Shown here: one piece after another, positions 53,771-63,257 of the stretch
How the letters are laid out: each line of letters begins with the position of its first letter
How positions within the stretch are numbered: position 1 is the first letter of the stretch
From: Bacteroidales bacterium UBA6445
GTDB taxonomy: Bacteria > Bacteroidota > Bacteroidia > Bacteroidales > UBA932
Direction of reading: 5' to 3'
NCBI GenBank assembly: GCA_002439585.1
Contig: DJOF01000021.1
Location: 62,001-126,000 of the forward strand
Length of the DNA: 64,000 nucleotides
The notes under the pieces: model-generated
Told to the model about the DNA's origin: nothing
The model's database searches: none
Seen by the model: only the letters and a program-made list of their open reading frames with translations
Translations under genes and position numbers: made by a program

Positions 53771-55405
53771 ATGGGCAAAACTATAATTTATCAGATGCTT
53801 CCGCGTCTGTGGGGTAATATGTGTGGGGATAGGAAGCGTTCCGGCACTCTTGAAGAGAACGGCAGTGGCAGATTTTCTGGGATAGATACACCGACACTGT
53901 CCTATCTCAAAGGACTTGGAGTGACCCATGTATGGTATACAGGTGTTATCCGTCATGCCACTACAGAGTCCTCTGACGGCAATAAGCCTTCTTCCTCTGA
54001 CTGGGTTAAGGGCAAGGCCGGATCCCCTTATTCGATAACGGACTATTATGACGTCAATCCGTATCTTGCTGATGACCCTAATGACAGGATGGCAGAGTTC
54101 AAGGCTTTGGTCGACAGGACACACGAGGCTGGGCTCAAGGTTTTAATCGATTTTGTCCCCAACCATGTTGCGCGTGACTACAAGGCTTTCACAACTGAGC
54201 ATCCCTCACCGACAGGTTGTCCAGCTCTCGGTTGCAACGATGACAATACTCTACACTGGAAAGTAGAAAATGACTTCTTCTACTATCCGGGGAAACCTCT
54301 TGTGCTTCCAGTCCGTAACCAGACATATAGAGAATTTCCGGCCATGGCTTCGGGCAATGCTTATACTCCTTCTCCCGGAATCAATGATTGGTACGATACA
54401 GTCAAGCTCAATTATTGCGATTCACGTTCCATGACTTGGGACAAGATGGCTGATATTGTGATGTTCTGGGCAGACAAGGGAGTTGACGGTTTTAGGTGCG
54501 ATATGGTCGAACTTGTCCCCCCAGCTTTCTTCAGATGGTTGATCGCCAAGGTGAAGGCTGTGCATCCACAGATAGTGTTCGTGGCTGAGGTATACCAGAA
54601 AACGTTGTATTCCAAGTATATACGAGATGTAGGCTTCGATATGCTATATGATAAGTCCGGTATGTACGATGCTCTCCGAGCCATAGTTGAGAAAAATGTG
54701 GGGGATGCCAATACACCGGTAGAGGACTGGCAGTCTGCAAGACGGCTCACGTGGAACTGGCAGTCTCTCGGTGACCTTCAGCCGTATATGCTCAATTTCC
54801 TTGAAAATCATGACGAGCAGAGATTTGCCTCTGATTTCTTCGGCAGAGATGCACACAACTGCTTTGCAGCCTTGTATGCGTCCTTGTATTTCAATCGGGC
54901 CTCATTCATGCTCTATGCTGGAGAAGAGATAGGAGAGAGGGGGATGGATAGAGAAGGATTCAGCGGCATTGACGGGAGAACATCCATTTTTGACTGGTGG
55001 GCGCCTGACACTTTGTGCCGTCTTTACCGTCATATACACGGAGATCGAGAAGCCCTTACTGAAGACGAGAAGTCCCTTCTTGAGAGATTTCGGCATGCGA
55101 TTTCATTCGCATCAGCTGACGATGCAATAAGCAATGGAACCATGTATGACCTGTGTTATTGCAATATGGGCTCGAAAGGTTTTGATGCGGACAGGCATTT
55201 TGCATTCTTAAGAGACCATGAAGAGGAGACGCTTCTTGTTGTATGCAACTTCTCTGAACATGAAGCAGATATGGACATAGTGATCCCTCAACATGCCTTC
55301 CAATGGATGGAGATGCCGGAGAGTACGAAACTCAACCATAGCCGACCTATCCATGTTCGTGTCGGAGCTATGGATGGGATCGTTATTAAGATATGCGGAC
55401 AATAG
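53771..55405 (+). CDS. Cytoplasmic alpha-amylase-family (GH13) protein
   Basis: A 544-residue GH13 enzyme without signal peptide, so acting on intracellular alpha-glucans or oligosaccharides. Conserved regions in order: VLIDFVPNHVARD (region I, near residue 120), DGFRCDMVEL (region II; nucleophile D244), VFVAEVYQK (region III; acid/base E273) and LENHDEQR (region IV; D348). A beta-sandwich domain C covers about 450-544. An unusual LPVRNQTYREFPAMASGNAY stretch lies between regions I and II. The 165-bp gap before it follows the V-ATPase terminator, so it is a separate unit. Its last 20 bp overlap tail-to-tail with the minus-strand gene. Confidence 0.93.
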   Translation: MGKTIIYQMLPRLWGNMCGDRKRSGTLEENGSGRFSGIDTPTLSYLKGLGVTHVWYTGVIRHATTESSDGNKPSSSDWVKGKAGSPYSITDYYDVNPYLADDPNDRMAEFKALVDRTHEAGLKVLIDFVPNHVARDYKAFTTEHPSPTGCPALGCNDDNTLHWKVENDFFYYPGKPLVLPVRNQTYREFPAMASGNAYTPSPGINDWYDTVKLNYCDSRSMTWDKMADIVMFWADKGVDGFRCDMVELVPPAFFRWLIAKVKAVHPQIVFVAEVYQKTLYSKYIRDVGFDMLYDKSGMYDALRAIVEKNVGDANTPVEDWQSARRLTWNWQSLGDLQPYMLNFLENHDEQRFASDFFGRDAHNCFAALYASLYFNRASFMLYAGEEIGERGMDREGFSGIDGRTSIFDWWAPDTLCRLYRHIHGDREALTEDEKSLLERFRHAISFASADDAISNGTMYDLCYCNMGSKGFDADRHFAFLRDHEEETLLVVCNFSEHEADMDIVIPQHAFQWMEMPESTKLNHSRPIHVRVGAMDGIVIKICGQ

Positions 55406-58400
55406 CAGCAACCTTTTCATTCAAGATTCCTGCGACTGCTTTGCCTGAGTCCCTGTCTATATATAGGCAGAAATTGTCCGGAACTTTCCTTATGGAAGCA
55501 AAACCTTCATGTGCGACAGCTGGGAGTGAGGATATGGCTTCGAAGTCCAGACTACCGTCTCGTGTCACAGTATTGACCGTAAGGTAGCCTATGCCGAGAG
55601 AGGTTATATTCTGAAAAAAATGAGTGCCCTGGCTCGGCTCAACATTGAATCCTGGCATGGAGTATTCCACAATAGCTCTTGCCTCTGAGATATCGCTCCA
55701 GCATACGGGTATTCCGAGATTAGGATCCGATGACCCCCATCTTCCCGGTCCGATAAGAATGTATCCCTCGTCCGAGGCCTTGAAACTCTCATTGATACCT
55801 GCTATCTCTGCGGCCATCTCGACACTGCGTGAAGAATCGAAATCTTCAGGGCAGATGAAGACAATATTGCGTATCCCTTTGACAAATCCGACTCCGAGCG
55901 CCTTTGATGAATAGATAAACGGAGGCTGCTCCATTCTTGAGATGACTGATTCGATGGTAGTGTGCTCATTTTGCGCGTACATGCTTATTGGCCTTACCTG
56001 CAAGAGATTGAATGACAATTGCCCCCCACTTCCCATATCTGCTGCGAACTCAATCTCTACTTCACACTGAAGTTCATTGCGGCAGATATCCATTATCTTG
56101 ACAAGCACATCTGCAAGTGGGAAGCGTCCGTATTTGAGCAGAGTGTCGAAAGTGACAATCTTCGGCCCCCAGGCAGTGACTCCTGGCACAATTCTCTCGT
56201 CAGACATATCGTAGGTAGACAATATGGCAGCAGGGTCTGGAAATTCGCTGACAAGATCTGTGATACTTTTGCGTACGAAGTTAACGCTCTCATTTCGGGA
56301 GATCTTGAATGCTCCGGGCCTGAGGTCGAGTGCAAAAAACTCTTTCTGTCCGTCTCTGAGTGCAAGTTCACTCTGAGAGAGTTGGAGTATTTTCTTGGGA
56401 TATCTCGGATTGAACCTCAGGGTCTTGTCTCCTTCCACGACTCCCTTTCCGAGCCCTGCCACAATGTTGATAATCCCCTCAGAGGCTTTCTCTTTGCCGA
56501 TAGGATAGAAATTGACACTTCTTGCCACTCCTGACAGCATCGGATAGAAAAAACCACTGTGCTCGCTGCCACAGATATCCTGTACTATTACAGCCATCTT
56601 TTCCTCGCTTTGCAGGTTTCCTGTTGTCTGTATATATGTGCGGCTTCCTGCATAGAATGCAGATGCATAGACACTTTTGATAGCTTTGTCAAGCATTCTG
56701 AGCATCTGATCCTTATTCTCTGTGAGAGGGATCATGTAAGTCGAATACACTCCAGCAAATGGCTGGTAGTTGCTGTCCTCAAGGAATGAACTTGACCTTA
56801 TCGCAAGAGGGGAGTCCACTGTGTCGAGATAGCATCTGAGGTATGTGACAAGAGTCTCTGGAAGACGAGAAGCTACAAATTCGGACAGTATCTCATCGTC
56901 TGAGAGCTCGGAGTCGATCACGTACTGGAGTCCATTCTCAAGTATGAAACTGTCGAAGAAGTCAGTCGTGATGACGATACTTCTTGGTATTGAGATCTCG
57001 GTTTCAGAATATTTGTCCGAGAGCGAATATTTGTCTATCAGTTTGTTGAGAAATGCAAGTCCTCTTGCCTTGCCTCCCATCGACCCGTCCCCGAGACGGG
57101 CAAATGATACAGATCTCTCATAGTTGAGCGGTGAGAATTCAGCTATTATGCCTCTTCCCATGGCTTTGTGATATGCCTTTACTTCCCTGATCAGGAATTC
57201 TCTGGCCTCAGATGCCTTCTCGTGGTGCTCGGACCTGAATACATTGCCAAGTTCGAAAAGTCCACGGGCAAAGAACCATTTAGAGAACATATTGCGCGAG
57301 GTATTGCTGACCAGGATATTGTCAGGAACTTTGTTGATCACCTCTTCAAGTTCGCGAAGGTTGGCAGCCCTACCGTATTCCCGACCTCTCTTGTCCGTGA
57401 ATACGAAATCTCCGAACCCGAATTCCTCCTTGAGGTAGTCCGAGAGTTGCAGGAATAGAGTACGGGAAAATTTCTTCAGAAATCCTACATTGAGGCTTCC
57501 GGCTGTCTCTACAAGGCCAGACTGTGCAGACTGAAGCAGTATAGGCATGCGAGGGTCATCCTCGCGGATAAGTTTCACAAGGTTGATACCGGCGTCAAGC
57601 CTCTCAAGCTTGGGAGAATCTCCGCGGTGTACTACCATTCCGATGTCGGATATAATTCCGAGGAAATGCCCCCTGTATCTCTCGTATGTCTTCACGGCAT
57701 CATCGTAGCAGGTTGCAAGCAGGATCTTAGGTCTGGAACGCTTGAGGTTTTTCTGCTGGTCCTCGTTGAGCGTCTCCTTGAGGAACTCATTGCTCTGAGT
57801 TAGCACGAGCTTGTATAGCTCAGGGAGATATGTCGAGTAGTACCTTATGGAATCTTCGGCAAGGAGGATTGCCTGTACTCCGATGTCGAGAATATCGTTT
57901 TCTGCATTCTGCTTGTCTTCAAAGAGTTTGATGATTGCAAGGATCAGGTCTGCATTGCCGTGCCAGCTGAACACGAAATCTACTGCTGAATCTGGTCTTG
58001 AGGTGATCTTCTTGCGTATCTGCTTAGAATAGTGCATCAGAAGGACGAATGGCATCATCTTGCCTTCGCGTTTAAGGTCAGCGGCAAGAGGGAAAATATC
58101 GCTATCGACTTCATTGTACATGCAGATGATCATGTCTATATCCGGCTCCTGAGCAAGAGTCTTCCTTGCTGCAGAGGCCGATTCTGCCCATACGAAAGTA
58201 GGCGGGTCAGACATGTTGAGTCCTATGTATTCCTTGTGGACCTGAGACTCTATCTGCCCGTCCTCCTCCATTATGAAAGCGTCATAGTTGCTGCAGATCA
58301 TCAAGATTCGCCTGATCCTGAAATGCAACAATGAGCTGTACCTTATCTTGCCTCTACGGCCTGTTGCATACGCCTGCGAGGGTAACCCCTGTGATGCCAT
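55386..58400 (-). CDS. Orphan PEP/pyruvate-binding (PPDK N-terminal ATP-grasp) protein with receiver-like N-terminus
   Basis: A 1,004-residue protein. Residues about 30-170 and 225-345 look like response-regulator receiver folds (RRILMICSNYDAFIME with IDMIICMYNEVDSD; PKILLATCYDDAVKTYERY with LGIISDIGMVV and MPILLQSAQS), though the phospho-acceptor sites are not all typical. From about 450 it matches the ATP-grasp domain of PEP synthase/PPDK: GDGSMGGKARGLAFLNKL, RSSSFLEDSNYQPFAGVYSTY, VQDICGSEHSGFFYP, LLQVRPIS. There is no swivelling phosphohistidine domain and no PEP-binding barrel; the last 180 residues are different. So it is not a complete PEP synthase. The ATG shares a base with the DeoR stop (TAATG). 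Confidence 0.82.
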   Translation of the reverse strand: MASQGLPSQAYATGRRGKIRYSSLLHFRIRRILMICSNYDAFIMEEDGQIESQVHKEYIGLNMSDPPTFVWAESASAARKTLAQEPDIDMIICMYNEVDSDIFPLAADLKREGKMMPFVLLMHYSKQIRKKITSRPDSAVDFVFSWHGNADLILAIIKLFEDKQNAENDILDIGVQAILLAEDSIRYYSTYLPELYKLVLTQSNEFLKETLNEDQQKNLKRSRPKILLATCYDDAVKTYERYRGHFLGIISDIGMVVHRGDSPKLERLDAGINLVKLIREDDPRMPILLQSAQSGLVETAGSLNVGFLKKFSRTLFLQLSDYLKEEFGFGDFVFTDKRGREYGRAANLRELEEVINKVPDNILVSNTSRNMFSKWFFARGLFELGNVFRSEHHEKASEAREFLIREVKAYHKAMGRGIIAEFSPLNYERSVSFARLGDGSMGGKARGLAFLNKLIDKYSLSDKYSETEISIPRSIVITTDFFDSFILENGLQYVIDSELSDDEILSEFVASRLPETLVTYLRCYLDTVDSPLAIRSSSFLEDSNYQPFAGVYSTYMIPLTENKDQMLRMLDKAIKSVYASAFYAGSRTYIQTTGNLQSEEKMAVIVQDICGSEHSGFFYPMLSGVARSVNFYPIGKEKASEGIINIVAGLGKGVVEGDKTLRFNPRYPKKILQLSQSELALRDGQKEFFALDLRPGAFKISRNESVNFVRKSITDLVSEFPDPAAILSTYDMSDERIVPGVTAWGPKIVTFDTLLKYGRFPLADVLVKIMDICRNELQCEVEIEFAADMGSGGQLSFNLLQVRPISMYAQNEHTTIESVISRMEQPPFIYSSKALGVGFVKGIRNIVFICPEDFDSSRSVEMAAEIAGINESFKASDEGYILIGPGRWGSSDPNLGIPVCWSDISEARAIVEYSMPGFNVEPSQGTHFFQNITSLGIGYLTVNTVTRDGSLDFEAISSLPAVAHEGFASIRKVPDNFCLYIDRDSGKAVAGILNEKVAAIVRIS

Positions 58401-59215
58401 TATTGCTGCCGTTGTTCGGTGCTTACTATATTTACCTCTATTCCAAGCTCTTGAAGATTCTCTAGATACATCTGCGGTATCTTGTCGTCAGTTATTATGC
58501 GGTCAATCTCCTTTGTATCGCAGATCTTGCTGAAACCTTTCTTTCCGAATTTGCTGCTGTCGGCCACAAGTATGGTCTGCTGGGCACTCTTCATCATCAT
58601 TCGGTTGAGATTGGCTTCCATCATGTTGGTAGTTGTAACCCCAAAATCCAGATCTACCCCGTCAGCACCCATGAAGAGAATGTTGCAGTTGAAGTATTTC
58701 AGCATATCTTCGGCAAAGGGTCCGACAACAGACACTGAACTTTCCCGGACAATTCCACCGAGTTGTACTACGTCTGTACCCTTGTTTTGAGACAAAATGG
58801 ATGATGCGGGAACGGATGCAGTGATGGCCGTAAAATCATTCTTGTAGCATAGCTCTTTTGCAACAAAGAGGATAGTCGTTCCCGATGCCAGCAGTACAGT
58901 GTCATGTGGGTTGACAAGTCCGGCAGCAAACTTGCCTATGGCACTTTTCTCGGTTACGGCCTGTTTCTCTTTCTCAAGGACATGCCTGTCACCGATATAC
59001 GGGCTGAGCGGAATTGCCTTGCCGTGTGTGCGGTAAAGCTTGTTTTGCTTCTCAAGTGCCGAGAGATCCTTACGAATGGTAACTTCCGAGACGTCAAGTC
59101 TTTCAGCAAGGTCTGCAACGGATACGCTGCCCTGTACTTGCAATATGTTCAGAATTGTCTTGTGCCGCATGTCCATCGATTTCAATGACTCATGCTCCTG
59201 AGGAGTGTATATCAT
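58400..59215 (-). CDS. DeoR/GlpR-family transcriptional regulator
   Basis: A sugar-metabolism-type repressor. Start chosen at MIYTPQEHESL, 4 bp after the upstream 5'-nucleotidase stop; the frame is open eight codons further but overlaps that gene. N-terminal winged HTH with VADLAERLDVSEVTIRKDLSALEK and LYRTHGKA (about 35-75), then the DeoR effector domain with GKFAAGLVNPHDTVLLASGTT, LGGIVRESSVSVVGPFAED, LFMGADGVDLDFGVTTTN and DSSKFGKKGFSKIC. Probably senses a phosphorylated sugar or nucleoside. It sits between the split 5'-nucleotidase and the ATP-grasp protein, so it may be autoregulatory. Confidence 0.9.
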   Translation of the reverse strand: MIYTPQEHESLKSMDMRHKTILNILQVQGSVSVADLAERLDVSEVTIRKDLSALEKQNKLYRTHGKAIPLSPYIGDRHVLEKEKQAVTEKSAIGKFAAGLVNPHDTVLLASGTTILFVAKELCYKNDFTAITASVPASSILSQNKGTDVVQLGGIVRESSVSVVGPFAEDMLKYFNCNILFMGADGVDLDFGVTTTNMMEANLNRMMMKSAQQTILVADSSKFGKKGFSKICDTKEIDRIITDDKIPQMYLENLQELGIEVNIVSTEQRQQ

Positions 59216-59219
59216 CGTG

Positions 59220-60053
59220 TCAGTCCTTATAAACGTCAATTTTTCCGAAATAAAGCCCCCAGCACCCGTCTTGAACTATAGGAACTTCCTTGCCGTCAGG
59301 GTCTTTGAAATATTCCGCTTCTTTAAGGAAAGTGTGAGAGTGACCGCCCACAACAAGATCAAGGCCGCTCACTTTGCGTACCAGATCAGGATCGGTGAAT
59401 CCTGTCCCGTCGAATCCTATGTGAGTCAGGGCAATGACCATGTCGCAGCCTTTCTCTTCACGAAGATACCGAGTCCATTTGCGTGCCGTCTCCACATCGT
59501 CGAACTTGGGCAGCTTGCTGGCAGTCTCTCCAGCAACCACGGAACTGATATCGGTAAGCAGTCCAAATATGCCTATCTTGAGTCCTCCGCGGTGCACTAT
59601 TGTATATGGGCGTATGATATGGCCAAGTTCAAAGGCCGAGAAGTCATAGTTGGCGCATACGACAGGACATTTGAGGTTGGAGAGTCTTCTCGTCAATTCG
59701 TCGATTCCGTTGTCGAACTCATGGTTGCCTATTGTGACAGCGTCATAGCCCATTGCATTCAGCATCTCAATCTCAAGGTCGCCGTTAAATACCGTGAAAT
59801 ATGACGTTCCCTGACTGAAATCACCGGCGTGGAGAAGAAGCACCTTTCTCCGTCCTTCAGCACAACGTACACTGTCGATGTATGCAGCCCTCTCGATGAC
59901 TCCGCCATGTCCTTTGTCTTGTCCCGATCTTATAGGTTCGAAATGACTGTGGGTATCGTTGACATGCAGTATGACAAGATCCTGCCCAGCAAGTCCGGCA
60001 GACAGGCACAGGAAGGTAAGGGTCACGGCTATTGTAAATATTCCTCTGCTCAT
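59220..60053 (-). CDS. 5'-nucleotidase metallophosphatase (catalytic domain only)
   Basis: A 277-residue exported calcineurin-like phosphoesterase: signal peptide MSRGIFTIAVTLTFLCLSAGLAG, then the dimetal motifs HVNDTHSH, HAGDFSQGT, TIGNHEFDNG, ALTHIGFDG and VVGGHSHT. This is the N-terminal domain of periplasmic 5'-nucleotidase (UshA-like). The substrate-binding C-terminal domain is absent here and is encoded by the gene just upstream in the operon, 6 bp away. Together they should dephosphorylate nucleotides in the periplasm. Confidence 0.92.
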   Translation of the reverse strand: MSRGIFTIAVTLTFLCLSAGLAGQDLVILHVNDTHSHFEPIRSGQDKGHGGVIERAAYIDSVRCAEGRRKVLLLHAGDFSQGTSYFTVFNGDLEIEMLNAMGYDAVTIGNHEFDNGIDELTRRLSNLKCPVVCANYDFSAFELGHIIRPYTIVHRGGLKIGIFGLLTDISSVVAGETASKLPKFDDVETARKWTRYLREEKGCDMVIALTHIGFDGTGFTDPDLVRKVSGLDLVVGGHSHTFLKEAEYFKDPDGKEVPIVQDGCWGLYFGKIDVYKD

Positions 60054-60059
60054 TGATTT

Positions 60060-60920
60060 CTAATCTTTTATGATTATTCGTCCGTCCGTCTTGTATTCTA
60101 TGGGCTTCCCTTCTTCTGTAAGTTTCCTTACATAAGGCAGCACTACATCGTAAATATACGGGTCAAGTATGCGGAGGTCTTCGGCGTTGCGGCCTATATG
60201 GTATCCGTCACCACCGTCAAGCAGGAAGTCGATTGTCGCTACTCCATACATCTTGTTGTCATAGATGGGATTTCCACCGATCTCGGCGGAAAGAAGGTTA
60301 CCCTCGCTGTCGCTTATGCATCTCACTCCTCCGACTACTTGCCAGCCAAGAGATGCCATCTGCTCCAGTATAGCCCTGATATCTTTTCCGCTAAGTCTGA
60401 GATAGCAGAGCTTGTTGTGGAAAGGGAACATCGACATTATGTCATCGAGCAGGACTTCACCTTTCGGCATATCAGTCCTAATACCGCCGAAATTGGCAAA
60501 GCCTACGTCAACCTTGCAGCCTGTCATCTGGGAACATTCTTCCATGAGAAGGTCAATGAACCAGTCTGAAAGGGCGCATTCAGGCGGTGTTACATTCATC
60601 TGTGCCGATGATTCGGCTACTACCTGCTTGACGCTCGACATGTCTTTCTGCGCATCAATCATAAGGGTTGCAGCCTTGTATGTTGCTGTCCGCTTTCGGA
60701 AAGACCTGCCTGAAGGTGAGATGTAATTTCTTCCTTCAATCCGGCCTATCGCCTGAGTAACGCTGTCTGACTTGGCGAACCTGACACCTGTCCTGCTGCC
60801 GTCCATCGCTGTCCTGCTCCATTCAAAGTCATATTCCTGTAGCCGGGTCTGGGCCGATAGCATGGATGTGCAGGCGAGGAGCGCAAGAGCAGCAGTTATT
60901 TTAATTTGATCCATTTCCAC
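60060..60920 (-). CDS. 5'-nucleotidase C-terminal-domain protein
   Basis: A 286-residue exported protein consisting of a signal peptide (ITAALALLACTSMLSAQ), a linker of about 80 residues, and the 5'-nucleotidase C-terminal domain (about 110-280). The nucleoside-binding motifs are FANFGGIRTDMPKGEV and FLLDGGDGYH; MFPFHNKLCYLRLSGKDIRAILEQ also matches. The catalytic metallophosphatase is encoded by the next gene. ATG options at 60920 and 60914 both overlap the end of the ABC permease gene, implying one transcript. Confidence 0.92.
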   Translation of the reverse strand: MEMDQIKITAALALLACTSMLSAQTRLQEYDFEWSRTAMDGSRTGVRFAKSDSVTQAIGRIEGRNYISPSGRSFRKRTATYKAATLMIDAQKDMSSVKQVVAESSAQMNVTPPECALSDWFIDLLMEECSQMTGCKVDVGFANFGGIRTDMPKGEVLLDDIMSMFPFHNKLCYLRLSGKDIRAILEQMASLGWQVVGGVRCISDSEGNLLSAEIGGNPIYDNKMYGVATIDFLLDGGDGYHIGRNAEDLRILDPYIYDVVLPYVRKLTEEGKPIEYKTDGRIIIKD

Positions 60921-62326
60921 AGATCCTTGAATGTCCCCTTAGTGCCGTATCTGAGGATACCTACTCTGTAGAGTTTGGCAGATATCAATGCACCGAATAT
61001 AAATGTTGCTATCAATAAGCATAGAGACAGCACCAGCTCCCATGTGGGCACACCGAATATAACTCTTGCCATCATTACTATAGGAGAGGTAAAAGGTATC
61101 ATCGAACCCCAGAAAACAATACCGCTGTCAGGTGACTTGCTGGCCATCATTGATATCAAGAATCCAATCAAGAGAGGGATTGTAAGCGGCAGTACAAGCT
61201 GCTGGCTGTCCGCCTCGTTCTCCACTGCGGAGCCGATTGCGGCAAACAGTGACGCATATAGCAGGTATCCGAATATGAAGAACAGGACAAATACGACAAG
61301 AACCTTGGCGAAGTTGATGTTGGAAAGTGTCGCTATAAGGGTGACGATATCCTCAGGGAGTGCCTCAGTCTGTGAGGCTACAGCAGAAGAGTCTGACGGT
61401 GCCGTCAAGGATACGGATGGCATTGAGAGCCCACTTGCCTGAATCTGTTCTTCAGATAGGCCAATGCTTGACGCTACTTGGGACATTTGAGCCGAGTCAG
61501 TAGCGCTCTTGCTGATCTCACTGATGCTTAATCCAGTTATAGCACCGATCCCAGTTACAAGTACGACTGTCAGAGCTATCCACATGAAGAATTGGGTCAT
61601 GGCAACAAGTGATACGCCTATAATCTTGCCGAACAGCAGCTCTGTAGCCTTCACTGAGGATACAAGTACCTCCACGATACGGCTTGACTTCTCTTCGATT
61701 ACGCTTGACATCACGACTCCGGAGAACATAGAGATGAAAGCGTAGATTATCATGCCGAGAATGATGGAAAGTAACATGTATATCCCAGATTCATTCAGAC
61801 GGTCATTGCCGCTCTCGTCCACAAGATATGATACGACCTTGACATTAGGCCTTACATCTTTGATTATCTTGTCTAGCCCGTCTATATGGTATGCCGAGAT
61901 CCTGTATTCTTCAAGTGCATCATCTATCTTCTCCTTAATGTAGTCCGAAACTTCGACTCCTGCCGGCTTTACGGAATAGAGACTTGCTGACAGATTCTTT
62001 GTTACAGTATCAATAGGAGAAATGCACAGCAGTAAGTCCATGTTGAGACTGTCGAGATTTTTCTTAATAATCTCCGGGTTCTGTCCTGCAAAGGACTCGA
62101 ACGAGGCTGTCTCGCTGCCCTTCAGATAGGGGAGGACTATGCCAGATTCGTCCACGACTGCAACCTTGCTTGTCTTTTCCTTGCTCATTATCATGATGAA
62201 GGTCGGCAAGGTCGAAAGCAGTGCGAATAGTATCGGGACAAGAAATGTAGTGATCAAGAATGATTTCTTGCGGACACGTGTTGAATATTCGCGTCCTATG
62301 ATGATTTTGAGTGTTCTAAAGTTCAT
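60896..62326 (-). CDS. ABC-2-type transporter permease (NatB-like)
   Basis: A 476-residue membrane protein. One N-terminal helix (FLITTFLVPILFALLSTLPT, near residue 25), a soluble extracytoplasmic domain (about 50-175), then about six helices from IYMLLSIILGMIIYAFISMF onward, with the conserved VVMSSVIEEKSSRIVEVLVSSVKATELLFGKIIG of the NatB/ABC-2 permease group. A Ser/Gln-rich loop (about 275-325) separates two helix groups. Exports an unknown substrate (Na+ in B. subtilis NatAB). Overlaps the ATPase gene by 11 bp. Confidence 0.88.
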   Translation of the reverse strand: MNFRTLKIIIGREYSTRVRKKSFLITTFLVPILFALLSTLPTFIMIMSKEKTSKVAVVDESGIVLPYLKGSETASFESFAGQNPEIIKKNLDSLNMDLLLCISPIDTVTKNLSASLYSVKPAGVEVSDYIKEKIDDALEEYRISAYHIDGLDKIIKDVRPNVKVVSYLVDESGNDRLNESGIYMLLSIILGMIIYAFISMFSGVVMSSVIEEKSSRIVEVLVSSVKATELLFGKIIGVSLVAMTQFFMWIALTVVLVTGIGAITGLSISEISKSATDSAQMSQVASSIGLSEEQIQASGLSMPSVSLTAPSDSSAVASQTEALPEDIVTLIATLSNINFAKVLVVFVLFFIFGYLLYASLFAAIGSAVENEADSQQLVLPLTIPLLIGFLISMMASKSPDSGIVFWGSMIPFTSPIVMMARVIFGVPTWELVLSLCLLIATFIFGALISAKLYRVGILRYGTKGTFKDLWKWIKLK

Positions 62327-63245
62327 AGCTGTCTTTTCCTGTTACGAGTTTGATGAAAATATCGTTCATGCGAGGAAGAAGTTCCTTGTACGAATTGACT
62401 GTGACTTCTTGCCCGAGGACTGCTTCCAATACTTTGTTGCCCTTTGCCTCTCCGCAGCCTGAGAGCACGGCTGTATGGCGTCCGGCATCATTGTGGTCGG
62501 AGATGACGGAAAATACTCCCTCGACTGGAGTTACCTCCTTGTCTGCAGTATATACGAGTTCCGTATTGTTGTTGCCGTATTTGCGCCTTATCTCTTCTAC
62601 GCCTCCTGTGATCACAAGATGAGACTTGTTTATAAGTGCAATCTCGTCGCAGAGCTCCTCCACGGATTCCATATTGTGAGTGGACAGGATTATCGTCGCT
62701 CCCTCTTCCTTGAATCTGAGCACTTCCTTGCGTATGAGCTCGGTGTTTACTGGGTCGAATCCGGAGAACGGTTCATCAAGTATCATAAGAGAAGGCTTGT
62801 GTACAACGGTGATTATGAATTGCACCTTTTGAGCCATTCCTTTGGAAAGCTCTTCGACTTTTTTCTTCCACCAATCTTGAATTCCGAACTTTATGAACCA
62901 TTTCTGGAGCTCTGCCTTGGCGTCTGATTCACTCATACCCTTGAGTTTTGCAAGATACATAGCCTGCTCTCCGACTTCCATCTTGCGGTAGAGTCCTCTT
63001 TCTTCTGGAAGGTATCCGATCTTCTCGACATCTGACTGGGTTATCGGACGTCCGTCAAACAGAACCTGCCCCGATGTAGGCATGAGGATTCTGTTGATGA
63101 TACGTATCATTGTGGTCTTTCCGGCTCCGTTTGGCCCGAGAAGACCGAAGATTTTTCCTTTAGGGATATCGAGGCTGACATTGTCCAAGGCTATCTTATC
63201 CCCGAAATTCTTGCAGATATTCCTGCATTCGATAAGATGATTCAT
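62316..63245 (-). CDS. ABC transporter ATP-binding protein (NatA-like)
   Basis: A 309-residue ATPase partner of the permease. Walker A LLGPNGAGKTTMIRI (near residue 38), Q-loop GYLPEERGLYRKM, signature LSKGMAQKVQF, Walker B LMILDEPFSGFDP and H-loop LSTHNME. The C-terminal 75 residues form the extension typical of NatA-like proteins, with NNTELVYTADKE and SYKELLPRMNDIFIKLV. Starts 12 bp after holA and overlaps the permease gene, so it is in the same run. Confidence 0.92.
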   Translation of the reverse strand: MNHLIECRNICKNFGDKIALDNVSLDIPKGKIFGLLGPNGAGKTTMIRIINRILMPTSGQVLFDGRPITQSDVEKIGYLPEERGLYRKMEVGEQAMYLAKLKGMSESDAKAELQKWFIKFGIQDWWKKKVEELSKGMAQKVQFIITVVHKPSLMILDEPFSGFDPVNTELIRKEVLRFKEEGATIILSTHNMESVEELCDEIALINKSHLVITGGVEEIRRKYGNNNTELVYTADKEVTPVEGVFSVISDHNDAGRHTAVLSGCGEAKGNKVLEAVLGQEVTVNSYKELLPRMNDIFIKLVTGKDSYEL

Positions 63246-63257
63246 ATAAGAAAATAT

